Shown: positions 26,534 to 34,874, numbered from the stretch's first letter. The stretch: 64,000 nt of DNA from Enterobacter sp. JUb54 (GCF_014298075.1 NZ_CP060418.1:1054001-1118000); one strand, 5' to 3'. Translations and numbers: made by a program. Notes: generated by a model from the letters alone, not told the origin.

Positions 26534-27166
26534 TTACTCGATTGTAAGAAGCGTATTAATGTCATTAGACATTATTGCCGGGAGGTGTTTAGTTATCTTT
26601 TCTACAGACCAATCCCACCACGCTAATTTTTCCAGTTCGATTACGATTTCATCTGGAAATCGTGATTTAATCACTTTTGCAGGGTTTCCACCGACAATGG
26701 TATAAGCAGGCACGTCGGTGGTAACAACAGCCTGGGAGGAAATAATCGCGCCGTTGCCGATCTTCACGCCAGGCATGATCAGCGCTTTGTAACCTATCCA
26801 GACATCATTTCCGATTATCGTATCACCTTTGTACGGCAAATCTTCAGGCTTTGGCATCGCCTTTTCCCATCCATTTCCGAAAATATAAAATGGAAACGTA
26901 GAGAAGCCTGATAACTTGTGGTTCGCACCGTTCATAATGAATTGGACACCTTTTGCTATAGCGCAAAATTTACCGATAACCAGTCTGTCACCGATGAAAG
27001 GGAAGTGATACAGAACATTTCGTTCAAAATTCTCAGAGTCTTCTGGGTCATCGTAATAGGTGAAATCGCCAATGATAATGTTTGGATTCGTCACAGTATT
27101 TTTGATGAAACAAACCTGAGGAAACCCCAGCATTGGATGCTTATTTAGTGGATCTGGACCTTGCAT
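26534..27166 (-). CDS. Vat-like streptogramin A / xenobiotic O-acetyltransferase
   Basis: A 210-residue left-handed beta-helix (hexapeptide repeat) acyltransferase. The order GPDP at the N-terminus, [18 protein letters not shown] with the catalytic histidine, [31 protein letters not shown] and SIVGGNP-like [15 protein letters not shown] is that of Vat streptogramin A acetyltransferases and related CatB-type enzymes, which use acetyl-CoA. Start ATG 27166 follows GGAGAGCGT. It stands alone, flanked by repeat copies A and B, suggesting acquisition. Gram-negative streptogramin resistance is mostly intrinsic, so its real substrate may differ. Confidence 0.82.
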   Translation of the reverse strand: MQGPDPLNKHPMLGFPQVCFIKNTVTNPNIIIGDFTYYDDPEDSENFERNVLYHFPFIGDRLVIGKFCAIAKGVQFIMNGANHKLSGFSTFPFYIFGNGWEKAMPKPEDLPYKGDTIIGNDVWIGYKALIMPGVKIGNGAIISSQAVVTTDVPAYTIVGGNPAKVIKSRFPDEIVIELEKLAWWDWSVEKITKHLPAIMSNDINTLLTIE

Positions 27167-27263
27167 ACGCTCTCCGACATAATTGTTTTATTGGCTTCAG
27201 ATTAACATACATAAAGGGGCAAGCTAATCAGGCTATTACAAAGGTGCTTTTCAGAACCCCAGT

Positions 27264-27290
27264 AACGTCCGCTCCTGGCACAGAGCTGCC
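27264..27290 (+). repeat. Intergenic motif copy B
   Basis: AACGTCCGCTCCTGGCACAG continuing with AGCTGCC; close to copy C at 32353. It lies just upstream of the acetyltransferase gene. Confidence 0.6.
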
Positions 27291-27366
27291 TGTCAGATTA
27301 GGCTGTGCCACAGATGTGCCAGTTCAAGTCTGAGCAGATACACTAAATGTAGATATTGTTCATAAA

Positions 27367-27609
27367 CTACTGCCAAATTTTGTCTCCAATTTTGACCGCT
27401 GCAAGAATGGCCTGTTCAGTCTCCTTATAAAAGTTTGGCGTGGCCAGTTCCCAGCGTCCATTCTTATGCACCATCAAAAGGTAGTCAGAGATAAGGCCTG
27501 GATCCTTAACAACGGCAAAGGTCAGCATATCAGTTGATGGCTTGGGTAAAATGTTGTCTGGGGGGAGATAGATACGTAACCCTGAAACAATTACATTGGC
27601 AATTTCCAT
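27367..27609 (-). CDS. Unknown protein translationally coupled to dinI-like gene
   Basis: An 80-residue protein whose ATG overlaps the dinI-like stop codon (TGATG), so translation is coupled and the two form one operon. It contains a short beta-rich start ([19 protein letters not shown]) and a conserved-looking middle (TFAVVKDPGLISDYLLMVHKNGRWELA). I do not recognise the family. Because it shares the LexA-controlled promoter of the dinI-like gene, a DNA-damage-related role is plausible but unproven. Confidence 0.6.
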   Translation of the reverse strand: MEIANVIVSGLRIYLPPDNILPKPSTDMLTFAVVKDPGLISDYLLMVHKNGRWELATPNFYKETEQAILAAVKIGDKIWQ

Positions 27610-27851
27610 CACTCCTCCACCATCCACATATCAGCCTCTTCAAACATCTCCTGGACAACCCGACTGATTTGTTCCTTTTCGTGTTTACTGGCATCAGTAT
27701 TGATCGCTGGCAAAGTCATCATTGGCTTCACGCGAACATCGGCATCTGGAAAAATTCGGTGTATGCGCTTAGTTAATTCAACCGCAATAGTCTCCCTTGC
27801 CCCGGTCAGCCCCTCAAAGTTTCTCTTGTCATAAATCAGTTCCACAAACAT
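27609..27851 (-). CDS. DinI-like SOS modulator
   Basis: An 80-residue protein of DinI length with its pattern: beta strand [10 protein letters not shown], helix [20 protein letters not shown], strand VRVKPMM, and acidic helix [22 protein letters not shown]. DinI-family proteins bind RecA filaments and tune LexA and UmuD cleavage. It is divergent from umuDC, with two LexA-type boxes in the shared promoter region, so both operons should be induced by DNA damage. It is probably a prophage- or island-borne paralogue of chromosomal dinI. Confidence 0.8.
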   Translation of the reverse strand: MFVELIYDKRNFEGLTGARETIAVELTKRIHRIFPDADVRVKPMMTLPAINTDASKHEKEQISRVVQEMFEEADMWMVEE

Positions 27852-27868
27852 TTTTTACTCCTCTTTAC

Positions 27869-27884
27869 TGGATATATTTACAGT
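27869..27884. promoter_or_regulatory. LexA (SOS) box, dinI-proximal
   Basis: CTGG-N8-ACAG, one mismatch from the CTGT-N8-ACAG consensus, with an AT-only spacer. It lies 18 bp upstream of the dinI-like start codon. Confidence 0.75.
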
Positions 27885-27892
27885 ATATATAC

Positions 27893-27908
27893 TGTATGTA
27901 TGAACAGT
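27893..27908. promoter_or_regulatory. LexA (SOS) box, umuD-proximal
   Basis: CTGT-ATGTATGA-ACAG fits the CTGT-N8-ACAG consensus exactly. It lies 21 bp upstream of the chosen umuD start. An upstream ATG at 27900 falls inside the box and is therefore not a credible start. Confidence 0.85.
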
Positions 27909-27929
27909 GTCAACACGAGGAAGTGCGTT

Positions 27930-28349
27930 ATGAAGTTTTACACACCAACTGAGCTCCGAGAGGTCCTGTTGATACCGCTATTCAGCGACCCGGTACAGTG
28001 CGGATTTCCTAGCCCGGCGCAGGATTATGTTGAACAGCGAATTGATCTAAACGAGTTGTTGATTAACCATCCCAGCGCCACGTATTTCGTTAAGGCAGCT
28101 GGAGACAGCATGATCGAGGGCGGCATCAGTGAGGGGGATCTTCTGGTTGTTGATAGTTCGCGTAAAGCGGAGCACGGCGATATTGTTATCGCAGCTGTAG
28201 ACGGTGAGTTTACTGTCAAAAAGCTGCAGATCCGGCCTTCTGTTCAGCTTAACCCAATGAACAGCGCCTATTCCCCGATTATAGTCGGTAGTGAAGATAC
28301 GCTTGATGTGTTCGGCGTCGTCACCTACATCATAAAATCCGCAGGCTGA
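27930..28349 (+). CDS. umuD: UmuD, DNA polymerase V autoprotease subunit
   Basis: A 139-residue protein, starting at ATG 27930 ([12 protein letters not shown]) after GAGGAAG. It has the RecA-stimulated cleavage site (Cys-Gly in CGFPSP, residues 24-25 region), nucleophile serine in GDSMIEGG and general-base lysine in EFTVKKLQ. Cleavage yields UmuD', which joins UmuC as Pol V for translesion synthesis. It is followed 2 nt later by umuC and preceded by a perfect LexA box. Confidence 0.95.
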   Translation: MKFYTPTELREVLLIPLFSDPVQCGFPSPAQDYVEQRIDLNELLINHPSATYFVKAAGDSMIEGGISEGDLLVVDSSRKAEHGDIVIAAVDGEFTVKKLQIRPSVQLNPMNSAYSPIIVGSEDTLDVFGVVTYIIKSAG

Positions 28350-28351
28350 AT

Positions 28352-29617
28352 ATGTTTGCACTCTGTGATGTGAACTCTTTTTATGCAAGTTGCGAGACGG
28401 TATTTCGACCCGATTTGAAAGGGCGGCCGGTGGTTGTCCTGTCGAACAATGACGGTTGCGTGATTGCGAGATCAGCTGAAGCAAAGGCCATTGTGAAAAT
28501 GGGGGAGCCGTACTTTAAACAAAAGGAGCAATTTCGGCGGCATGGCGTGATCTGTTTCAGCAGTAACTACGAACTTTATGCAGATATGTCGAACCGTGTG
28601 ATGACAACGCTCGAAGAACTATCCCCACGGTGCGAAATTTACAGCATCGATGAAGCATTTTGCGATCTGACTGGAGTCCGTAACTGTTGTGATCTCACTG
28701 AGTTTGGCCGTGAGATTCGCGAGACGGTATTGAGCAGAACACATCTCACAGTTGGCGTCGGGATTGCTCAAACCAAAACACTGGCGAAGCTTGCAAACCA
28801 CGCGGCGAAGAAGTGGCAACGGCAGACCGGTGGGGTAGTGGACCTGTCAAATTTCGAAAAACAGCGTAAATTGATGGCCGCTCTGCCGGTTGATGAGGTC
28901 TGGGGTGTTGGGCGCCGTATCAGTAAAAAACTGGAAGCGATGGGTATCAAAACGGTGCTTCAGCTGGCGGATACCGATATTCGTTTTATCCGGAAGCATT
29001 TCAATGTGGTGCTGGAGCGAACCGTGCGGGAGCTGCGCGGCGAGCCTTGTCTTGGTCTGGAGGAGTTCGCGCCGGTAAAACAGGAAATCGTCAGTAGCCG
29101 GTCGTTCGGAGGGCGAATAACTGAATACCATGAGATGCGGCAGGCGATATGCAGTTATGCAACGCGCGCAGCGGAGAAACTCCGCGGTGAGCATCAGTAT
29201 TGCCGGTTTATCTCCGCATTCGTCAAAACCAGTCCATTTGCACTGAATGAGCCCTATTACGGCAAGAACACATCGGTTAAGTTGCTGACACCGACCCAGG
29301 ACAGCCGGGACATTATAGCAGCAGCGATACGTTGTCTGGATGCTGCCTGGAAAGAAGGCTACCGGTATCAAAAAGCAGGAGTGATGCTGGGGGATTTCTA
29401 CAGCCAGGGCGTGGCTCAGCTAAATCTGTTTGACGATAATGCACCGCGGCAAAACAGCGAAAAACTGATGGAGGTCCTGGATCATCTCAACGCGAAAAAT
29501 GGGAGAGGAGCCTTGTACTTTGCCGGCCAGGGTATCCAGACCGCCTGGCAGATGAAGCGAGAAATGCTATCACCGCGCTATACTACGAGGTTCTGTGACC
29601 TGCTCCAAGTCAGGTGA
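28352..29617 (+). CDS. umuC: UmuC, Y-family DNA polymerase V catalytic subunit
   Basis: A 421-residue protein, full length for UmuC. The start [15 protein letters not shown] carries the first catalytic Asp and the YA steric gate region; the [10 protein letters not shown] motif holds the second acidic pair; [17 protein letters not shown] follows. The C-terminus contains QLNLFDD, matching a beta-clamp-binding motif. With UmuD' it copies past lesions at the cost of mutation. It is co-transcribed with umuD under LexA control. Confidence 0.95.
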   Translation: MFALCDVNSFYASCETVFRPDLKGRPVVVLSNNDGCVIARSAEAKAIVKMGEPYFKQKEQFRRHGVICFSSNYELYADMSNRVMTTLEELSPRCEIYSIDEAFCDLTGVRNCCDLTEFGREIRETVLSRTHLTVGVGIAQTKTLAKLANHAAKKWQRQTGGVVDLSNFEKQRKLMAALPVDEVWGVGRRISKKLEAMGIKTVLQLADTDIRFIRKHFNVVLERTVRELRGEPCLGLEEFAPVKQEIVSSRSFGGRITEYHEMRQAICSYATRAAEKLRGEHQYCRFISAFVKTSPFALNEPYYGKNTSVKLLTPTQDSRDIIAAAIRCLDAAWKEGYRYQKAGVMLGDFYSQGVAQLNLFDDNAPRQNSEKLMEVLDHLNAKNGRGALYFAGQGIQTAWQMKREMLSPRYTTRFCDLLQVR

Positions 29618-29665
29618 TTCAGCCATTAACATTAGTGGCTGTGCTACTACTACAGTCCGCTTAGA

Positions 29666-30890
29666 GCTGTGAGTTCAACTGATGGACGCAACACATTGAT
29701 TGAACCGCTCTGCGGGTGATTCATAGTCTAGCGTTTTTCTCGGCCTCTCGTTGAGCTGCTTGGCAATACTGTTTAGTCGTTGTTGGCTGTGAACCGATAA
29801 GTCAGTTCCCTTTGGAAAATATTGTCTGAGCAACCTGTTCGTATTTTCGTTTGAGCCACGTTGCCAGGGAGATTGAGGATCACAAAAATAAATCTGAATG
29901 TCTGTCGCTACAGTAAATCGGGTGTGGCTGGTCATTTCAGCCCCCCGATCCCATGTTAGTGTTTTATAAAGCTCAACAGGTAATTCCCGGGCTTGTCTGA
30001 TGAGCGCAGATATAACCGTTATGGTCTTGTTGTCTCTGATTTTGGTTAGCATAACAAAGCGGGAATGCCGTTCTACGAGGGTGACGATATAGGAGTTTTT
30101 CGAGCCCTGGATCAGATCACCTTCCCAGTGACCAGGTATGGCTCTGTCTGCGGCTTCCGGTGGCCTTTCGCTGATAGGTATCGCATTCGGGATTTTCCCT
30201 AATCCTTTCCCTTTAAGTGATGACGTTCGGGATCTACGAACCGCTCTTCCGCTTCTGAGGCATTGCTGCAGCTCTTTTTTTAATGCCCCCCGGGTTTGTA
30301 TAAAAAGCGTTTTATATATCGTTTCATGTGACACGTGCATTCCCTGATTATCCGGATAACAGCGTTTCAGCCAACCGGCGATTTGTTCCGGCGACCAGTC
30401 CTGATGCATCTTCTCTGCGATGATTTTACACAGTGTGGGTCTTTCAATTAGCTTGCAAGGTTTTGGTCTCAGACCATTTTCCCACGCAGCAGTATCCGCT
30501 TTTGATGCACGGTATTGTTTTGCACCACCGTGCCTCTTGATCTCGCGGCTAATCGTTGAAGGTGCTCTCGATAGCTTGTTTGCGATCGCTCTGATGCTGA
30601 TTTTTTCTACCAGCGCTCTGGATATTTCCTCTCTTTCATCAAGTGAAAGAGCTAACGGATGCCGCTTTCGGACAGGGGGACGATATCCACCAGTCTGGTG
30701 GATAGTGGGCATAATAGAAGAATGATATCTGTCGAACATTCTGGCGATATCATGCAGGGAATCACCTTGCTTATACCGGTCCCAGATAATCGCTTTCTGT
30801 TCTGGCGTGTAGTTAATGCGCGTTCTTCGTTTCATGGCAACGTCCCCCTTGATTAAGGATAGCGTTGCAACGACCCGTTGAACTCACAGC
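29666..30890 (-). mobile_element. IS30-family insertion sequence (1225 bp)
   Basis: The ends share an inverted repeat starting GCTGTGAGTTCAAC at both termini (14 bp identical, then about half-conserved for 15 bp more). The element is flanked by GA (29664-29665 and 30891-30892), a 2-bp duplication as expected for IS30. It contains one transposase gene almost filling it. It inserted between umuC and an MFS transporter gene without breaking either. Confidence 0.85.
29675..30835 (-). CDS. IS30-family transposase
   Basis: A 386-residue DDE transposase. The N-terminus carries helix-turn-helix segments (TPEQKAIIWDRYKQGDSLHDIARMFDR and EKISIRAIANKLSRAPSTISREIKRHGG). The catalytic core includes GHWEGDLIQGSKNSYIVTLVER (first Asp), LTWDRGAEM (second Asp) and SPWQRGSNENTNRLLRQYFPKGTDL with the glutamate, the IS30 signature. 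It appears intact, so the element may still be mobile. Confidence 0.93.
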   Translation of the reverse strand: MKRRTRINYTPEQKAIIWDRYKQGDSLHDIARMFDRYHSSIMPTIHQTGGYRPPVRKRHPLALSLDEREEISRALVEKISIRAIANKLSRAPSTISREIKRHGGAKQYRASKADTAAWENGLRPKPCKLIERPTLCKIIAEKMHQDWSPEQIAGWLKRCYPDNQGMHVSHETIYKTLFIQTRGALKKELQQCLRSGRAVRRSRTSSLKGKGLGKIPNAIPISERPPEAADRAIPGHWEGDLIQGSKNSYIVTLVERHSRFVMLTKIRDNKTITVISALIRQARELPVELYKTLTWDRGAEMTSHTRFTVATDIQIYFCDPQSPWQRGSNENTNRLLRQYFPKGTDLSVHSQQRLNSIAKQLNERPRKTLDYESPAERFNQCVASIS

Positions 30891-31068
30891 GAGAAGCGGA
30901 CGCTCAGGCTTCGGGAATACCGCCTGCTTTTTGTGTGATACAATGTCGTATCTGCTTCCATGAAAGTAAATTATCCAATGTAAAGATTCTGTCTTTTAAC
31001 AGTTTTTGCTTTCCGCATTGCCTGTGGGCTGTGTGGGCTTCTGTTATTTAAGGTGAGAATCTTTCCGC

Positions 31069-32292
31069 ATGAATACTTTGCTGCTTGCGCTTTTTCGCGC
31101 ACTGCGTAGTCATGACTGGCTGCGCTTCCTTGGTTTTGCCTATATCCTGTCATCCCTTGGTAATGGACTTACTCAGGTAATTGTTTTTGGACAACTTTTA
31201 CACTGGCAGGCTTCTCCTGCGACTCTGACGATGGTTTATATGCTGTCAATGCTGCCCAGTTTTATAGGGAGCATCCTGGGCGAAGCCCTGTGTAAGAAGG
31301 TTTCACCACTCCGAATCCTGATTTTTACAGAGCTGCTCGGCCTGCTTGCACTTATTTTTCCGCTATATGGTTTGCTACATCATAACGTTCCGGCTCTGCT
31401 TGCGGTGCAGTGTTCGGAAGCGCTATTCAGCGGCATGAGTTACCCAGCTCTAACGCTGCTGTTTAAACGCGGATTACCGCATGACGAACTACCTGCAGCA
31501 ACCGCCATGGAAACGATAATTTTTGCCTCACAGGTTTTGCTGGGTACCGGGTTGGGCGTTTTACTGTTCGACCTGATTTCTCCTTTGAATCTCCTTGCCA
31601 TTGATGCCGTGAGTTTTGTCGCTTCTGCTGCTTTGCTTCTGATGTCAGCCTCTGTTTTTCAGGCGATGGAGCTGCAACCTGAAAAAGCGGTGCCTGACAC
31701 GCATAAGTTATTCTGGCGATGTTTATCTCCCCTGCAAAAACGAAGCGTTATGCTTTTACCTGCCCTAGCAGCTGTGGGTTCTCCCGCAATGGCGCTTTTA
31801 CCTGCTCTTGCACAGGAAATAAGGCCAGAAGAGTCAGCCGAGCTGGCACTGCCGCTGCTTTTTGCGCGCAGCCTCGGACAACTCTGCGGCCCGCTAATAC
31901 TTAATGCTGGTAAATTGCAGCGCTATTCCGCTAATAACAGGCTGTTGTTGCTATGCCTGGGCGGATACATCTGTAGTTATTTTTTATTACCTTTGTCCGC
32001 CGGCTTTCCGTACGCCGGGCTTATTATGATTTTCAGTGCACACATGGGTTCGAATATTGTTTTTGCTTTAGGTACGTTCGGCGTACTTAAGAACTTCGCA
32101 GAAACTCAGGTCGCCAAAGCCAGTGCACTTGCATGGCGCGGACAGGTTCTGACCGCGGCTATTTCTACCGGTATAACCAGTGTGATAGCGCAGAATTTTG
32201 GTGCTTTTACTGCTCTGTACAGCATTTCTCTGTTCAGTCTGGGAGGCGTCGGAGTTTTGCTCTGGTTAAACAGGACACCCAGAACAAATTAA
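31069..32292 (+). CDS. MFS-type transporter
   Basis: A 407-residue integral membrane protein with about 12 hydrophobic segments, for example WLRFLGFAYILSSLGNGLTQ, LTMVYMLSMLPSFIGSILGEAL, ILIFTELLGLLALIFPLYGLL and MLLPALAAVGSPAMALLPAL. The overall pattern fits MFS exporters of the drug/macrocin or enterobactin-exporter-like group. It has no neighbouring regulator on the same strand. Downstream lie motif copy C and a convergent AraC-type gene. The substrate is unknown; the gene looks acquired, being bounded by an IS and a repeat. Confidence 0.8.
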   Translation: MNTLLLALFRALRSHDWLRFLGFAYILSSLGNGLTQVIVFGQLLHWQASPATLTMVYMLSMLPSFIGSILGEALCKKVSPLRILIFTELLGLLALIFPLYGLLHHNVPALLAVQCSEALFSGMSYPALTLLFKRGLPHDELPAATAMETIIFASQVLLGTGLGVLLFDLISPLNLLAIDAVSFVASAALLLMSASVFQAMELQPEKAVPDTHKLFWRCLSPLQKRSVMLLPALAAVGSPAMALLPALAQEIRPEESAELALPLLFARSLGQLCGPLILNAGKLQRYSANNRLLLLCLGGYICSYFLLPLSAGFPYAGLIMIFSAHMGSNIVFALGTFGVLKNFAETQVAKASALAWRGQVLTAAISTGITSVIAQNFGAFTALYSISLFSLGGVGVLLWLNRTPRTN

Positions 32293-32352
32293 CACGGGGT
32301 TGTGCGTAGCATCATCAACAAAAGTGGGGAGCAGGTTTCTCCCCACTAATAT

Positions 32353-32379
32353 AATGTCCGCTTCTGGCACAAAGCTGCC
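32353..32379 (+). repeat. Intergenic motif copy C
   Basis: AATGTCCGCTTCTGGCACAA continuing AGCTGCC. It lies between the MFS gene and the AraC-type regulator. The first 19 bases are identical to copy D (34019). Confidence 0.65.
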
Positions 32380-32430
32380 CACTGTTACGACCAGTGGCGG
32401 CTACAGCAAAGAGTTGCCCAAAATAGCTGC

Positions 32431-33204
32431 TTAAATTCGCTCTCTTTGAGATTTGCATGTGCCAGGCGAGTGGCCGAATTTACGCGTAAATGCACGCGAA
32501 AATGCTGCGGCGCTTCCGAAACCAACCATAGAGGCGACAGTTTTTACGCTATGCCCCTCTCGCAGTTTGGCCCGGCCCAGGGACAAGCGCCAGCTGGTTA
32601 AATATACGCCGGGTGTTTGTCCCACAATTTTTCTGAAGACTTCAATATATTGTGCTCTGGACAGTCCCGTGATGGCTGACAGGTCGGAGATCTTCCAGTT
32701 CTGTTCTGGGTTGTCATGCATGGCAACAAGACTCAGATAAAGTTTAGGGTGCGCCAGTCCCGCTAACAGTCCGCCATCAACAGTCCCAGTAGCTATTGCC
32801 TGGCGGATGACCAGCACAACAACAATTCCACACAGATGAGCTCGAACTGTCCCTCCGCCACACCGGACCGTGTCGCTCTCGGTGACGAGGAGTTGGGACA
32901 GCCCAAATAATTGCGGCATATCAGCCATTGAAAAGCAGATCTCGTCTGGTAATGCGCCGACCAGTGGATTATCGGTACCGCCAAAATCTATCCTGGCTGC
33001 AGCGCATAACTTTACCTCTGCAGGTAATTTACCGGATGTGCGGGCACGATAAAGTAAATGTGTTGGCTCACCTGAACTACCGACGTCGATGATTAAAAGA
33101 TTTGCACATTCTGCTACATCACAATGCATTGCAACCAACGGAAAGGCTTTCAGAAAGGCCGTCAGTCGGTCATGATTTAGCATGGAAATCAGACTTTGAG
33201 TCAT
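32431..33204 (-). CDS. AraC-family transcriptional regulator
   Basis: A 257-residue protein with a cupin-type sensing domain at residues about 10-145 (AraC-type N-terminal, DVGSSGEPTHLLYRARTSGKL) and a C-terminal double helix-turn-helix (ISDLSAITGLSRAQYIEVFRKIVGQTPGVYLTSWRLSLGRAKLREG, then VASMVGFGSAAAFSRAFTRKFGHSPG). It is divergent from a methyltransferase gene with an 89-bp shared promoter, which it may regulate together with itself. No binding site could be recognised. It resembles cupin_6-type AraC regulators linked to detoxification or transport genes. Confidence 0.88.
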   Translation of the reverse strand: MTQSLISMLNHDRLTAFLKAFPLVAMHCDVAECANLLIIDVGSSGEPTHLLYRARTSGKLPAEVKLCAAARIDFGGTDNPLVGALPDEICFSMADMPQLFGLSQLLVTESDTVRCGGGTVRAHLCGIVVVLVIRQAIATGTVDGGLLAGLAHPKLYLSLVAMHDNPEQNWKISDLSAITGLSRAQYIEVFRKIVGQTPGVYLTSWRLSLGRAKLREGHSVKTVASMVGFGSAAAFSRAFTRKFGHSPGTCKSQRERI

Positions 33205-33293
33205 ATCATTACCAGAAGTAATTACTATTAATCTTTTATCATACTTCTAAGTGAATCGATTACCCATACCTTAGATAATTGACCGGAGACTGA

Positions 33294-34004
33294 ATGACAC
33301 TTAATTCCGCCGCTAAATTTGACGCTTCCCGTGCAGGGGAGTATGCCCGACAAAGCCGAATTGCCCTTGCCGGATACGATGCGTGCCATGAGCTTTCTGC
33401 CTGTATGCTCTCTGCCTCTTTGGGTGAAGGAAAACCGGAACATATTTTGGTCGTAGGAGCTGGAGGAACGGCAGGAGAAATCATTGCTGCCGCGACACTG
33501 GAGCCACTATGGTCATTCGTTGCCGTCGATCCTTCCCAGCCAATGCTGGAACTTGCACGCACGAATATTGACGAGGCAGGAATTGCAGATCGGGTGAAAA
33601 TAGTTTCTGGTTCTGTATCCGATTTAGATACCGACCCATTATTTGACGCAGCTGTCATGATAGGTGTCTTGCATCACCTTCCCGGTGAAAAGGCAAAGCA
33701 CGAAATTCTGGCTGAAACAGCCATGCGTCTTAAGCCTGGTTCTCCCCTGATTGTTGCAGGAAATTACCGCGCTTACGCTTCGCAACCTTTACTTATGGCT
33801 GGGTGGGCAAATCGCTGGCGCATGAACGGTGCAGATGCCGAAGAGGTTCAGGCCAAAATGAACAAAATTTTACAGGGGGCAGAACCACCACAATCGGAAG
33901 AGGCTGTCTTTGAATTGCTAACGGGTGCGGGTTTTAAAGAGCCCATACGTTTTTTTTCCAGTCTGTTTTGGGGAGCATGGTTGGCCAGACGGAACCTCTA
34001 CTGA
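33294..34004 (+). CDS. Class I SAM-dependent methyltransferase
   Basis: A 236-residue protein with the Rossmann SAM-binding signature ILVVGAGGTAGEIIAAATL (motif I, near residue 48), the acidic FVAVDPSQPMLELA (ribose binding), and AVMIGVLHHLPGE (motif IV). The family matches small-molecule class I methyltransferases. Its substrate is unknown. It is divergent from the AraC-type regulator, suggesting a two-gene regulated module, and ends just before motif copy D. Confidence 0.85.
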   Translation: MTLNSAAKFDASRAGEYARQSRIALAGYDACHELSACMLSASLGEGKPEHILVVGAGGTAGEIIAAATLEPLWSFVAVDPSQPMLELARTNIDEAGIADRVKIVSGSVSDLDTDPLFDAAVMIGVLHHLPGEKAKHEILAETAMRLKPGSPLIVAGNYRAYASQPLLMAGWANRWRMNGADAEEVQAKMNKILQGAEPPQSEEAVFELLTGAGFKEPIRFFSSLFWGAWLARRNLY

Positions 34005-34018
34005 CCGGTAAAGGCGAC

Positions 34019-34048
34019 AATGTCCGCTTCTGGCACATTCCGGACATT
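34019..34048 (+). repeat. Intergenic motif copy D with inverted repeat
   Basis: AATGTCCG and CGGACATT form perfect 8-bp arms around CTTCTGGCACATTC. This version keeps both arms of what may be the complete element; copies A-C retain the left part. It lies between the methyltransferase and the convergent SRAP gene and could also terminate transcription. Confidence 0.65.
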
Positions 34049-34055
34049 ATCAAAA

Positions 34056-34733
34056 CTATAGGCTTTTGATAGCCTCGATCAATTCCGGCCCCTGATTCTT
34101 AACGTTACCTACAGCGCGAGATACCGGATGCCAGATAAAATGGTCAGCTGATACAGTTCCATCAGCGGCAATTTCCCCAGCTTCTTTACCTCCGATATCC
34201 TGTCTCATCCATTCGCGAGCGGCTTCAGGAACCAGAACGAGCGGCCGGCGGTCGTGGATATCGACCAGACCCTTATCGGCTGCAGCGGTCACAATCAAAA
34301 ATCCTTCCGCTTCATCCCCGCGCTCGAAAGGAACGCTGCCGATAGCCGCCATAAAAATCGGCTGACCATCCTTGCGATGGATGAAATAGGGTTGCTTCTT
34401 GTCACCTTCACGCTTCCACTCAAACCAGCCATCCGCAAAACAGATCGCCCGGCCATGCTGCCAGAGGGGCTTAAACATTCGGCTGGTTGCCGCAGTTTCT
34501 ACACGAGCATTGATGAGCGCAGGTTTATCCCACCACCCGGGGGCGTATCCCCAGTGAACCGGATCGAGGTGTAGCTCTTCATTGCGTTCGCTCAGCAAAA
34601 GAACTTTGGTACCGGGGGCCACGTTGTAGCGACCGATCGGTTCGGGGTCAAAGGCGATATCCCGCTCGGCCTCTTCTGCAAGATAAGCCAGGTATTCTTC
34701 ACGGGTTTGTGATTGAGCAAATCGGCCGCACAT
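34056..34733 (-). CDS. SRAP/HMCES-family abasic-site DNA-crosslink protein (YedK-like)
   Basis: A 225-residue protein with all SRAP hallmarks: catalytic Cys2 in MCGRFAQ, NARVETA, the WFEW motif with the active glutamate, and DIHDRRPLVL with the conserved histidine. SRAP proteins form a thiazolidine link with abasic sites in single-stranded DNA, shielding them from error-prone processing. It sits near umuDC and the dinI-like gene, so this region groups DNA-damage functions; chromosomal E. coli yedK lies elsewhere, so this may be an island paralogue. Confidence 0.9.
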   Translation of the reverse strand: MCGRFAQSQTREEYLAYLAEEAERDIAFDPEPIGRYNVAPGTKVLLLSERNEELHLDPVHWGYAPGWWDKPALINARVETAATSRMFKPLWQHGRAICFADGWFEWKREGDKKQPYFIHRKDGQPIFMAAIGSVPFERGDEAEGFLIVTAAADKGLVDIHDRRPLVLVPEAAREWMRQDIGGKEAGEIAADGTVSADHFIWHPVSRAVGNVKNQGPELIEAIKSL

Positions 34734-34783
34734 GGTTACCTCCAGTAGTCAAAATGAAAGTATAGAAGACAGAAATTATGCAT

Positions 34784-34811
34784 AAAAAAACCAGCCTTAA
34801 AAGGCAGGTTT
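34784..34811 (-). terminator. Terminator downstream of tRNA-Pro relic
   Basis: Read on the minus strand: AACC-t-GCCT/AGGC-t-GGTT stem followed by seven T residues. It is placed 13 nt after the CCA end of the tRNA relic, as tRNA-Pro terminators usually are. Confidence 0.75.
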
Positions 34812-34823
34812 CTCAGGGATTTT

Positions 34824-34874
34824 TGGTCGGGACTAGAGGATTTTAACCTCCGCCCCCTAACACCCCATGACGGG
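34824..34874 (-). pseudogene. Decayed tRNA-Pro(GGG) 3' half, possible attachment-site scar
   Basis: On the minus strand this reads CCGTCATGGGGTG (anticodon arm with GGG), then GGAGGTTAAAATCCTC and CCCGACCA, closely following the 3' half of enteric tRNA-Pro(GGG). The D arm and 5' acceptor strand are missing. The T-loop cytosine is mutated (TTCAAAT to TTAAAAT), so it cannot be functional. A second CCGACCAAAATCC lies immediately before it on the minus strand (34881-34893 region), giving direct repeats about 60 bp apart. Best read as a relic of integration into a tRNA-Pro gene. Confidence 0.65.

Larger units (their letters stand above)
29655..30901. other. Palindromic IS target site split by the IS element
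   Basis: Removing the IS and one copy of the GA repeat restores GTCCGCTT-AGAG-AAGCGGAC, an 8-bp-arm palindrome. IS30-family elements are known to favour palindromic targets. The left half resembles the recurrent intergenic motif of this region (GTCCGCTTCTGG). Confidence 0.6.

Noticed and set aside
27900-28349. Start of umuD at the ATG at 27900
   Set aside because: That ATG lies inside the LexA box and lacks a ribosome-binding site; ATG 27930 matches the known protein start.
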